From: JAXDLK01 sp034666665
GTDB lineage: Bacteria > Desulfobacterota > Binatia > JACPRU01
NCBI GenBank assembly: GCA_034666665.1
Contig: JAXDLK010000199.1
Coordinates: forward strand, 1-9,589
Direction of reading: 5' to 3'
Length of the DNA: 9,589 nucleotides
Below are positions 1 to 6,634 of this stretch, in pieces (within the stretch, counting starts at the first letter, position 1; the number at the start of each line of letters is the position of its first letter). The notes under the pieces were generated by a model that was given only the letters and a program-made list of their open reading frames with translations, was not told where the DNA came from and made no database searches. The position numbers and the translations under genes were made by a program.

Positions 1-361
1 GCTTGTAGTGAAAGCCCTCGAGATAGCCGGCGCTCACCAGCTGGCAGAGGTTCCGGTAGCCGTCGAGCGACGAGGCGAGCAAGGTCAGGTGGTGGTTGCC
101 CGCCGCCTCGTAGTCGTCGCTCCGGCCGACGCGGTCGAAACGGCTCTTGGGCGCGACGTAGACCTCGCAGCCGAGGATCGGCTTCACGCCGACCGCGACG
201 GCCTTCTTGTAGAAGTGGACGGCGCCGAACATGTTGCCATGGTCGGTCATCGCCACGGCGGGCATGCCGAGCTCCTTCACGCGCGGCATCAGCTGGTCGA
301 TCTTGTTGGCGCCGTCGAGCAGCGAGTACTGCGTGTGCAGATGCAGATGAACGAAGCTCAC
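1..361 (-). CDS. dnaE: DNA polymerase III subunit alpha (N-terminal part, cut by window edge)
   Basis: The catalytic subunit of the replicative DNA polymerase; only the first 120 codons, the start of the N-terminal PHP domain, lie in the window. The reading begins MSFVHLHLHTQYSLLDG, followed by AVAMTDHGNMFGAVHFYKKA, KPILGCEVYVAP, SRFDR and HHLTLLA, all typical of bacterial DnaE. The likely PHP metal ligands H5, H7, H9, D16, D40, H41 and the H90/H91 pair are kept. In E. coli DnaE several of these are lost, so this PHP domain could still be a metal-dependent proofreading nuclease (inference). The GTG start at 361-359 is chosen because it gives the usual N-terminus and has GGGAG seven bases upstream, inside the end of guaA. 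The gap to the guaA stop is 4 bases, which suggests co-transcription and translational coupling. A DnaE paralogue such as ImuC/DnaE2 cannot be fully excluded from this fragment. Confidence 0.95.
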   Translation of the reverse strand, partial: MSFVHLHLHTQYSLLDGANKIDQLMPRVKELGMPAVAMTDHGNMFGAVHFYKKAVAVGVKPILGCEVYVAPKSRFDRVGRSDDYEAAGNHHLTLLASSLDGYRNLCQLVSAGYLEGFHYK

Positions 362-365
362 GCGC

Positions 366-1895
366 TCACTCCCACTCGATCGTCGCCGGCGGCTTGGAGG
401 AGACATCGTAGACGACGCGATTCACGCCGCGGACCTCATTGATGATGCGGCTCGAGATGCGCCCGACCAGCTCGTACGGAAGGCGTGCCCAGTCCGCGGT
501 CATGCCGTCGACGCTCTCGACCGCGCGCACGGCGACGACGTTCTCGTAGGTGCGCTCGTCGCCCATGACGCCGACGGTGCGGACCGGGAGCAGGACCGCG
601 AACCACTGCCAGAGCGAATGCACGATCGGCGAGCGTCCGACTTCCTCGCGTACCACCGCGTCGGCTTCGCGGAGCACCGCGAGCCGCTCGGGAGTGACCT
701 CGCCGAGGACTCGAACCGCCAGACCGGGCCCGGGAAACGGCTGCCGTTGCAGGATGGTGTCGGGAACCGCGAGCACGACGCCGACCTTCCGCACCTCGTC
801 CTTGAAGAGCTCGCGCAGCGGCTCGATGAGCTCGAGGTTCATGTGATCGGGGAGACCGCCGACGTTGTGATGGGTCTTGATGGTCGCCGACGGCCCCTTG
901 AACGACACGGACTCGATCACGTCGGGATAGAGCGTTCCCTGCGCCAGGTAGCGGACGCCGGGAATCGTCCGCTCCTCCTCCTCGAAGACCTCGATGAAGG
1001 TCGCGCCGATGATCTTGCGCTTGCGCTCCGGGTCCTCGACGCCGCGGAGCCGCGCGAGGAAGCGCTCGGAAGCGTCGACCACCCGGACGTCGAAGCCGAA
1101 GCGCTCCTGGTAGACCTGCGTCACCTCGGCGCACTCGTTCTTCCTGAGGAGCCCGTTGTCGACGAAGACGCACACCAATCGATCTCCGATCGCCCGGTGG
1201 ACGAGCGCCGCGGTGACGGTGGAATCGACGCCTCCGGAGAGGGCGCAGATCACCCTGCCCTGCCCCACCCGCTCGCGGATGCGCTCGGTCTCGCGCTCGA
1301 CGAACCCCTCCATGCTCCAGCTCGGCTCGCAGCGGCAGATGTGGAAGAGGAAGTTCCGCAGGATCTCGTCGCCGCGCGGCGTGTGCACGACCTCGGGGTG
1401 GAACTGCAGGCCGAAGCGGCGGCCGGAGTCGTCGCCGAAGGCGGCCACCGGCGAGTTCGCCGTGTGCGCGAGCACTCGCCAGCCGCGCGGCAGGGCTTCC
1501 ATGCGGTCGCCGTGGCTCATCCATACGCGCTCCGCTTCGCCCGGAGTGAAGCCGGCGAAGAGGTCATGCGCCTCGTCGACGATCACTTCGGCGGGTCCGT
1601 ACTCGCGGCGATCGGCACCCGCGACACGGCCGCCGTGAAGATCCACGAGCAGACCCATGCCGTAGCAGATGCCGAGGACGGGCCTGCCGTCGAGAACCTC
1701 GGCCCCGACGCGGGGCGCCGCCGGGTCGTAGACGCTGGCCGGGCCGCCCGAGAGGATCAGTCCCTCCGGCGCGAGCGCCGCAACTCTGGCCGGTGAGATG
1801 CCGTAGGGATGGATCTCGCAATAGACACCCGCCTCGCGCACTCGCCGCGCGATCAGCTGAGTGTACTGGCTGCCGAAATCCAGGATCAGGATCAT
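366..1895 (-). CDS. guaA: GMP synthase (glutamine-hydrolysing)
   Basis: Cytosolic enzyme that converts XMP, ATP and glutamine to GMP, the last step of de novo guanine nucleotide synthesis. At 509 residues it has the full length of the two-domain family. Residues 1-190 form a class I glutaminase: ILDFGSQYTQLIARRVRE at the start, nucleophile C77 in GICYGM, and H166/E168 in FHPE. The ATP pyrophosphatase domain follows, with the PP-loop SGGVDS at 220-225. The C-terminal dimerisation domain contains QRQPFPGPGLAVRVLGE, GVMGDERTYENVVAVRAVES and the typical end KPPATIEWE. One oddity is residue 81, glycine (codon GGT), where the class I signature normally has glutamine (GICYGMQ). The ATG start at 1895-1893 has GGAG nine bases upstream, inside the end of guaB, six bases away. 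It lies between guaB and dnaE in a leftward operon. Confidence 0.98.
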   Translation of the reverse strand: MILILDFGSQYTQLIARRVREAGVYCEIHPYGISPARVAALAPEGLILSGGPASVYDPAAPRVGAEVLDGRPVLGICYGMGLLVDLHGGRVAGADRREYGPAEVIVDEAHDLFAGFTPGEAERVWMSHGDRMEALPRGWRVLAHTANSPVAAFGDDSGRRFGLQFHPEVVHTPRGDEILRNFLFHICRCEPSWSMEGFVERETERIRERVGQGRVICALSGGVDSTVTAALVHRAIGDRLVCVFVDNGLLRKNECAEVTQVYQERFGFDVRVVDASERFLARLRGVEDPERKRKIIGATFIEVFEEEERTIPGVRYLAQGTLYPDVIESVSFKGPSATIKTHHNVGGLPDHMNLELIEPLRELFKDEVRKVGVVLAVPDTILQRQPFPGPGLAVRVLGEVTPERLAVLREADAVVREEVGRSPIVHSLWQWFAVLLPVRTVGVMGDERTYENVVAVRAVESVDGMTADWARLPYELVGRISSRIINEVRGVNRVVYDVSSKPPATIEWE

Positions 1896-1901
1896 CGGCG
1901 G

Positions 1902-3371
1902 CTACTCCAGCCGATAATTGGGAGCCTCCTTGGTGATCGTCACGTCGTGGACATGGCTCTCGCGGAACCCCGCCGAGCTCACGCGCACGAAGCGCGCGCG
2001 GCGGCGGAGCTCTTCCAGGTTGCGGCTGCCGATGTAGCCCATTCCCGCCTTCAGCCCGCCGATCAGCTGCTGGACGATGAAGGTGACGCTCCCCTTGTAC
2101 GGAACGCGCCCCTCGATCCCTTCGGGAACGAGCTTCATCGCATCCTCTTCGTCCTGGAAGTACCGGTTGCGGCTGCCCTCGCGCTCGCGCATCGCTTCGA
2201 GCGACCCCATGCCCCGGTAGAGCTTGTACGTCCGTCCCTGGTAGAGGATCGTCTCGCCGGGGCTCTCCTCGGTGCCGGCGAAGAGGCTGCCGATCATCAC
2301 CGAGCGCGCGCCGGCGGCCAGCGCCTTGGTCACGTCGCCGGAGAACTTGACGCCGCCGTCGGCGATCACCGGCACGTCGTGCTTCTCGGCGATCCGCACC
2401 GATTCGACGATCGCCGTCAGCTGCGGGACACCGACGCCCGAGATCACCCGCGTGGTGCAGATCGAGCCGCCCCCCATCCCCACTTTGACGCCATCAACCC
2501 CGGCGGCGATCAGCGCGGCCGTGCCTTCCGCCGTCGCCACGTTCCCGGCAATGACCGGTGTCCTCGGAAAGTTTCTCTTGAGCTCCGCGACGGAGTCGAT
2601 CACGGATTTCGCGTGTCCGTGCGCGGTGTCGATCACCAGCACGTCCGCACCCGCGCGCACCAGAGCCTCCGCACGCTCGTCGCGGTCGGGACCCGTGCCG
2701 ATCGCGGCGCCGACGCGGAGCCGCCCGAGCTGGTCCTTGCTCGCGTGCGGATGCTGAATCGCCTTCTCGATGTCCTTCACCGTGATCAGCCCACGGATCC
2801 GCTGGTGCTCGTCGACGACGAGCAGCTTCTCGATGCGATTCTCCTGGAGGATCTCCTTCGCCTTCTCGAGCGTCACGCCGGCGTTCGCGGTGATCAGGCG
2901 GTCTCGCGTCATGATCTCGGACACCGGACGCTCGAGGCGCTTCTCGAAGCGGATGTCGCGGTGAGTGAGGATGCCGACCAGCTCGCCGCCGTTACGCGTC
3001 ACCGGCAAACCCGAGATCTGGTGCTGCCGCATGATCTCGATCGCCTCGTGGAGCGGCTGCTCCGGCCGGACGGTGATCGGATCGCTGATCATGCCGCTCT
3101 CCGACTTCTTCACCTTCTCGACCTCGTGCGCCTGCGTCACCACCGGCAGGTTCCGGTGCACGATGCCGATTCCGCCTTCCTGCGCGAGTGCGATCGCGGT
3201 GCGCGACTCGGTCACGGTGTCCATCGCCGCGCTGACGAGCGGGATCGCGAGGCGAAGATCGCGGGTGAGGAGCGTCGTGGTGTCGGTCTCTCGCGGCAGG
3301 ATGTCGGACGCGCCGGGGAGCAGCAGCACGTCGTCGAAGGTGAGGCCCTCGGGGATCTCGGCGCGGATCAT
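1902..3371 (-). CDS. guaB: IMP dehydrogenase
   Basis: NAD-dependent oxidation of IMP to XMP, the rate-limiting and committed step towards GMP; cytosolic, usually tetrameric or octameric. The 489 residues match the normal bacterial length. The N-terminal FDDVLLLP (12-19) and PLVSAAMDTVTE (44-55) are barrel signatures. Two CBS domains are inserted at roughly 93-205, the usual place for nucleotide-responsive control. The catalytic loop GGGSICTTR carries nucleophile C305. The usual proline in GIGPGS is glycine here (GMGGGS), a position the family tolerates. The mobile flap is visible as EGIEGRVPYKG (418-427), and the C-terminus has the usual GGLKAGMGYIG and SHVHDVTITKEAPNY. The ATG start has GAGG five bases upstream. 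It is the first gene of the guaB-guaA-dnaE run, so the operon promoter should lie in 3372-3567. Confidence 0.98.
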   Translation of the reverse strand: MIRAEIPEGLTFDDVLLLPGASDILPRETDTTTLLTRDLRLAIPLVSAAMDTVTESRTAIALAQEGGIGIVHRNLPVVTQAHEVEKVKKSESGMISDPITVRPEQPLHEAIEIMRQHQISGLPVTRNGGELVGILTHRDIRFEKRLERPVSEIMTRDRLITANAGVTLEKAKEILQENRIEKLLVVDEHQRIRGLITVKDIEKAIQHPHASKDQLGRLRVGAAIGTGPDRDERAEALVRAGADVLVIDTAHGHAKSVIDSVAELKRNFPRTPVIAGNVATAEGTAALIAAGVDGVKVGMGGGSICTTRVISGVGVPQLTAIVESVRIAEKHDVPVIADGGVKFSGDVTKALAAGARSVMIGSLFAGTEESPGETILYQGRTYKLYRGMGSLEAMREREGSRNRYFQDEEDAMKLVPEGIEGRVPYKGSVTFIVQQLIGGLKAGMGYIGSRNLEELRRRARFVRVSSAGFRESHVHDVTITKEAPNYRLE

Positions 3372-3473
3372 ATCGACCTCGCCGAGAGGGGCCGGAGACG
3401 CGGATTCGGGGGGCGACGAGACGCTTCGGGACCGACCATGGTTTCCACTATCAGGGGACTACCTGTGAGGCAA

Positions 3474-3485
3474 GGTGCCGGCACC
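3474..3485. repeat. 12-bp GC-rich perfect palindrome GGTGCCGGCACC
   Basis: GGTGCCGGCACC reads the same on both strands. Symmetry stops at the flanking bases (A3473/G3486). It lies about 100 bases upstream of the guaB start, next to the candidate -35 hexamer at 3473-3468. It resembles the short GC-rich cores of dispersed REP-type intergenic elements, but it could also be half of an operator region. Only one copy is seen in this window. Confidence 0.5.
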
Positions 3486-3489
3486 GACC

Positions 3490-3501
3490 ACAACATGTTG
3501 T
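3490..3501. promoter_or_regulatory. Possible operator: 12-bp palindrome ACAACATGTTGT
   Basis: ACAACATGTTGT is a perfect palindrome, AT-rich compared with its surroundings, four bases from the GC-rich palindrome at 3474-3485. Imperfect outer arms CCACA (3488-3492) and TGTGG (3503-3507) continue the symmetry. Position and base composition fit a dimeric repressor or activator site controlling guaB and/or the divergent gene. No cognate regulator can be named from the sequence. Confidence 0.35.
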
Positions 3502-3567
3502 ATGTGGCAGCCGGAGCGTTCCCCTCCCCCGTTGTCACCGCCGGTCGGATTCGGGTAGTCGCGGAGC

Positions 3568-4083
3568 ATGATCTTGACTCATGGCGGCCACGTGCCGCGG
3601 GTTTCGCCGGACGCGTACGTGCAGGAGACGGCCCGCGTGATCGGCGACGTCGAGATCGGTCCGGAGTCGAGCGTCTGGTTCCATGCCGTGCTCCGCGCCG
3701 ACGTGGAGCGCATCCGCGTCGGCCGCGCTACGAACCTGCAGGATCACGTCACCGTGCACGTGACCCACGATCGCTGGCCGACGATCCTCGGAGACGGGGT
3801 CACCGTCGGTCATCGCGCCGTGCTTCATGGCTGCACGATCGCCGACTGGTCGTTGATCGGCATCGGCGCGATCGTCCTCGACGGCGCCGAGATCGGCACG
3901 GAAGTGCTCGTCGGCGCCGGAGCGCTCGTCGTGCCGGGCACGATCGTCCCTCCGCGCATGCTCGTCCTCGGCAGCCCCGCGAAGGTCGTGCGCGAGCTCC
4001 GGCCCGACGAGATCGCGCACCTCCACGACTCGGCCGCGAACTACGTCCGCTACTCGGCGAGCTACCGCGATCAGCGACTGTAG
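3568..4083 (+). CDS. Gamma-class carbonic anhydrase family protein (YrdA/CaiE/PaaY-like)
   Basis: A left-handed beta-helix (hexapeptide-repeat) protein of 171 residues, the usual size of the short gamma carbonic anhydrases. The expected trimer would bind metal between subunits through H64 (in HVTVHV), H82 and H87 (VGHRAVLHG); these three are present. So are R43, D45 and Q58 in VLRAD and NLQDH, which correspond to conserved active-site residues of the archaeal enzyme Cam. The C-terminus SPAKVVRELRPDEI is characteristic. Whether it hydrates CO2 or is one of the many inactive or acyl-CoA-related relatives cannot be decided here. The start is uncertain: ATG at 3568 has GGAG only one base away, while TTG at 3574 would have the same GGAG at a spacing of seven. 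Its 3' end overlaps the converging permease gene by 13 bases, leaving no room for a terminator between them. Confidence 0.93.
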   Translation: MILTHGGHVPRVSPDAYVQETARVIGDVEIGPESSVWFHAVLRADVERIRVGRATNLQDHVTVHVTHDRWPTILGDGVTVGHRAVLHGCTIADWSLIGIGAIVLDGAEIGTEVLVGAGALVVPGTIVPPRMLVLGSPAKVVRELRPDEIAHLHDSAANYVRYSASYRDQRL

Positions 4084-5249
4084 TCGGCCCAGCGGCGTAC
4101 CCAGGGAAGGAACGCGTAGGAGGGGAACGACAGCGCGAACGTGAGCGCGAAGAACGGCGCGTAGCCCAGGCGGGTTGCCGCATAGCCGCTCACCGATCCC
4201 GCGAGCGTGCGCGTGAGCGCGAACAGCGCCGAGAGCAGGGCGTACTGACTCGCGGCGAGCTCCCTGTCACAGGCGCGCATCAGGAACGCGAGGAACGCGG
4301 CGGTGCCGAGTCCGCCGGTGAAGCTCTCGAAGAGCGATGCGGCATAGATCCCGGCACGCCCGGCCTCCGACCATGCGGCCGCGGCGTACCCGAGGTTCGA
4401 CAGCGCCTGCGTGAGCCCGAGCGCCCAGAGACCGGTGAAGACTCCGTAACGGCTGGTGAAGACGCCGCCCGCGAGAGCTCCGGCGACGCCGAGCGCGATG
4501 CCGCCGGTGTTCGACACCGTTCCGATCTCCGCGACCGACAGGCCGCGATCGAGCCAGAAGGGCTTCACCATGGGCCCCATGCTGGCGTCGCCGAGCTTGT
4601 ACGTGAGGACGAACAGCAGCACGAAGGCGGCGCCGGGCCGGTTCAGCCACGCGCGGAACGTCGGCAACCACTCCGGTCGAGGCCCGGACTCCACGGGAAT
4701 CGCCGGCAACGCGGAGACCGCGACGGCAATCGCGAGGAGGAGCACCGCAGCGGTCACGAAGGCCGCCGTCCACCCCACTCGATAGGCGAGCAGCACGAGC
4801 CCACCGCCGCCGACGATCATCGCCGCGCGATAGGCGGACACGCGAAGCCCGTTCGCGACCCCTTCCTCGCCGCGGTCGATGAGCGCCACGGTGTACCCGT
4901 CGATGGCGATGTCCTGGGTCGCGGACGCCATCACGAACGCGAACAGCAGCAGCCAGAGCGAGACTCCCACGCGGGAAGGATCGAGCGTGCAGAGCGCCGC
5001 CATGCCGGCCGCCATGCAGGCGAGCGCTGCCGCGATCCACCGCCGATGATGTCCGGTGGTGTCGACGAGCGGCGCCCAGAGGAGCTTCAGCGACCATGGG
5101 AGGCCGACCAGGCTGAGCAGCCCGACGTCGACGAGCGAGACGCCATGGGCGCGGAAGTAGACAGGCAGGTTGTCGACGATCAAGCCGAACGGGAGCCCTT
5201 CGGCGAAGTAGAGGATCGAGACCCAGGCGAGCTTCCGCCGCGTCGTCAC
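4071..5249 (-). CDS. AmpG-like MFS permease (PAT family, muropeptide-type transporter)
   Basis: Integral inner-membrane transporter of 392 residues with about 12 hydrophobic segments. AmpG relatives import anhydro-muropeptides released from peptidoglycan during cell-wall recycling; other members of this superfamily branch handle different substrates, so the cargo is inferred. Family hallmarks are YFAEGLPFGL (14-23), LKLLWAPLVD (54-63), QDIAIDGYTV (112-121), YKLGDA (217-222) and, in the C-terminal half, FESFTGGLGTAAFLAFLM followed by ASQYALLSAL (about 307-342). These correspond closely to ENLCGGMGTSAFVALLM and ATQFALLSAL as I recall them from E. coli AmpG. It lacks the extra C-terminal helices of long AmpG proteins. 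It starts at GTG 5249-5247, sharing GTGA with the der stop, so translation is probably coupled to der. There is no strong Shine-Dalgarno sequence. The 3' end overlaps the carbonic anhydrase gene by 13 bases. Confidence 0.85.
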   Translation of the reverse strand: MTTRRKLAWVSILYFAEGLPFGLIVDNLPVYFRAHGVSLVDVGLLSLVGLPWSLKLLWAPLVDTTGHHRRWIAAALACMAAGMAALCTLDPSRVGVSLWLLLFAFVMASATQDIAIDGYTVALIDRGEEGVANGLRVSAYRAAMIVGGGGLVLLAYRVGWTAAFVTAAVLLLAIAVAVSALPAIPVESGPRPEWLPTFRAWLNRPGAAFVLLFVLTYKLGDASMGPMVKPFWLDRGLSVAEIGTVSNTGGIALGVAGALAGGVFTSRYGVFTGLWALGLTQALSNLGYAAAAWSEAGRAGIYAASLFESFTGGLGTAAFLAFLMRACDRELAASQYALLSALFALTRTLAGSVSGYAATRLGYAPFFALTFALSFPSYAFLPWVRRWADYSR

Positions 5250-6634
5250 CGTCTTCGACCCGCGGACCGGCGTGGCCGGCCGTCGCGCTCGGGCCGGCGG
5301 GGGCGTTCCCGCAGGCGGATGCGAAGCGGCGTGCCCTCGAGCGGGACCGCCTCGCGGATCCGGTTCTCGAGGTAGCGGAGGTAGGTGACGGGAGCGTGCG
5401 TCGGGTCGTTGACGAAGATCGTCACCGTCGGCGGCCGCGTTCCGACCGAGGTGGCGTAATAGAAGCGCGCGCGCTTGCCGTTGACGATCGGAGGCTCGAC
5501 GGCGGCGGTTGCGCGGCCGAGAACGTCGTTCAGCTCACGCGTCGAGATTCTCGTGGCGTGACGCTCGGCGATCCGTGTGGCGGCGGGAAGGATGTCGGAG
5601 ACGCGCGTGCCCCGGAGCGCCGAGACGGCGACGGCTGGAACGTGGGTGAAGTGGGCGTGGCGCTCCGCCACGCGGGCGACGAACTTCTTCGCGTCCCGCT
5701 CCTCGCGCGGCAGGAGATCCCACTTGTTGGCCACCAGCAGGAGCCCGCGGCCGCGTTCCCACGCGAGACTCGCGAGGCGTGCGTCCTGATCCGTGATGCC
5801 CTCGGCGGCGTCGATCACCAGCAGCGCGACCTCGGCACGCTCCACGGCGTCGAGCGCTCGCCCGATGCTCGCACGCTCGAGACCGCGCTCGACCCGGCTT
5901 CGTCGTCGGATGCCCGCGGTGTCGACGAGCACGTAGGTCCGTCCGTCCACCGAAAGGGCTGCGTCGATGGCGTCACGGGTGGTGCCGGGCGTCGAATCCA
6001 CCACCACCCGATCCTCTCCGAGCAACCGGTTCAGGAGCGAGGATTTGCCCACGTTCGGACGTCCGAGCAGCGCCAGCCGAATCGCCGGGGCACGCACCTC
6101 GGCGCCTGTCTCCGGCAGGTCCTCGATCACGCGATCCAGTAGCTCGCCGAAGCCGAGACCGTGCTCCGCGGAGACCGGCAGCGGCTCGCCGAGGCCCAGG
6201 CGATAGAAATCGTAGACCGTGTTCTCCTGCTTTCCGGAGTCGATCTTGTTGACGGCGAGAACGACCGGCTTCCCCGCCGCTGCCAGCAGCCGGGCGGACT
6301 CCTCGTCCGCGGGAGTGACTCCGGCGCGGCCGTCGACGACGTAGAGGATCACGTCCGCGTCGGCGATCGCCCGCAGGCTCTGCTCGCGAACGCGCCCGCC
6401 GAGTCCGGCCGCGGGATCCGCCTCGAAACCTCCGGTATCGGTCAGCCGGAACCGGTGCCCCAGCCATTCCGCCTCCGCGTGCATGCGGTCGCGGGTGACT
6501 CCGGCGGCGTCGCCGACGATCGCACGGCGGCGGCCGACGATGCGGTTGAAGAGCGTCGACTTCCCGGCATTGGTCCGGCCGACGACGGCAACCCGTGGCA
6601 GCTCGGATGCCGCCGTTGGCGCGTCAGATACCAA
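5246..6634 (-). CDS. der: Ribosome biogenesis GTPase Der (EngA)
   Basis: GTPase with two tandem G domains plus a KH-like domain that acts in late 50S subunit assembly. Counting from the TTG start (462 residues), domain 1 has GRTNAGKS (19-26), GVTRD (45-49), DTGG (66-69) and NKID (129-132). Domain 2 has GRPNVGKS (191-198), TPGTTRD (215-221), DTAG (238-241) and NKWD (303-306). The KH-like part carries the typical PPIVNGKRARFYYATSVGTR, and an arginine-rich tail ends the protein. The first P-loop departs from the usual GRPNVGKS at two positions. The start is set at TTG 6634-6632 because this is the only start-type codon near domain 1. The open frame extends to an ATG at 6754, but that stretch is low-complexity Ser/Arg sequence lying over the end of era. 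The gene overlaps era by 11 bases and the permease by 4. Confidence 0.96.
   Translation of the reverse strand: MVSDAPTAASELPRVAVVGRTNAGKSTLFNRIVGRRRAIVGDAAGVTRDRMHAEAEWLGHRFRLTDTGGFEADPAAGLGGRVREQSLRAIADADVILYVVDGRAGVTPADEESARLLAAAGKPVVLAVNKIDSGKQENTVYDFYRLGLGEPLPVSAEHGLGFGELLDRVIEDLPETGAEVRAPAIRLALLGRPNVGKSSLLNRLLGEDRVVVDSTPGTTRDAIDAALSVDGRTYVLVDTAGIRRRSRVERGLERASIGRALDAVERAEVALLVIDAAEGITDQDARLASLAWERGRGLLLVANKWDLLPREERDAKKFVARVAERHAHFTHVPAVAVSALRGTRVSDILPAATRIAERHATRISTRELNDVLGRATAAVEPPIVNGKRARFYYATSVGTRPPTVTIFVNDPTHAPVTYLRYLENRIREAVPLEGTPLRIRLRERPRRPERDGRPRRSAGRRR

Larger units (their letters stand above)
3372..3567. other. Divergent intergenic region between guaB and the carbonic anhydrase gene
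   Basis: These 196 bases separate two divergent starts and must carry the guaB-guaA-dnaE promoter. On the minus strand a weak sigma70-like pair is visible: TTGCCT (3473-3468) and GATAGT (3452-3447), with a short 15-base spacer, which would give a 5' leader of about 65-70 bases. On the plus strand TTGTCA (3532-3537) is followed after 18 bases by a poor TAGTCG (3556-3561), whose start site would fall almost on the ATG at 3568. Neither is convincing. Two perfect 12-bp palindromes (3474-3485 and 3490-3501) and two copies of ACCGACCA (3431-3438 and 3483-3490) lie here. I could not recognise a purine riboswitch core or any ORF that looks real. Confidence 0.6.

Noticed and set aside
618..1796. A 392-codon plus-strand frame antisense to guaA.
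   Set aside because: The guaA protein matches its family over the full length. The antisense translation has no recognisable motif and mirrors guaA codon structure.
3372..3567. A guanine riboswitch or attenuator upstream of guaB.
   Set aside because: No purine aptamer core or terminator hairpin with a T-tract was recognised by eye; the leader is short and GC-rich.
1809..5375. A 1188-codon stop-free plus-strand frame across guaB, the intergenic region, the carbonic anhydrase gene and the permease.
   Set aside because: It is antisense or out of frame to well-recognised genes, has an Arg/His/Asp-rich low-complexity translation, and crosses a gene boundary. This is the expected shadow effect of very high GC coding DNA.
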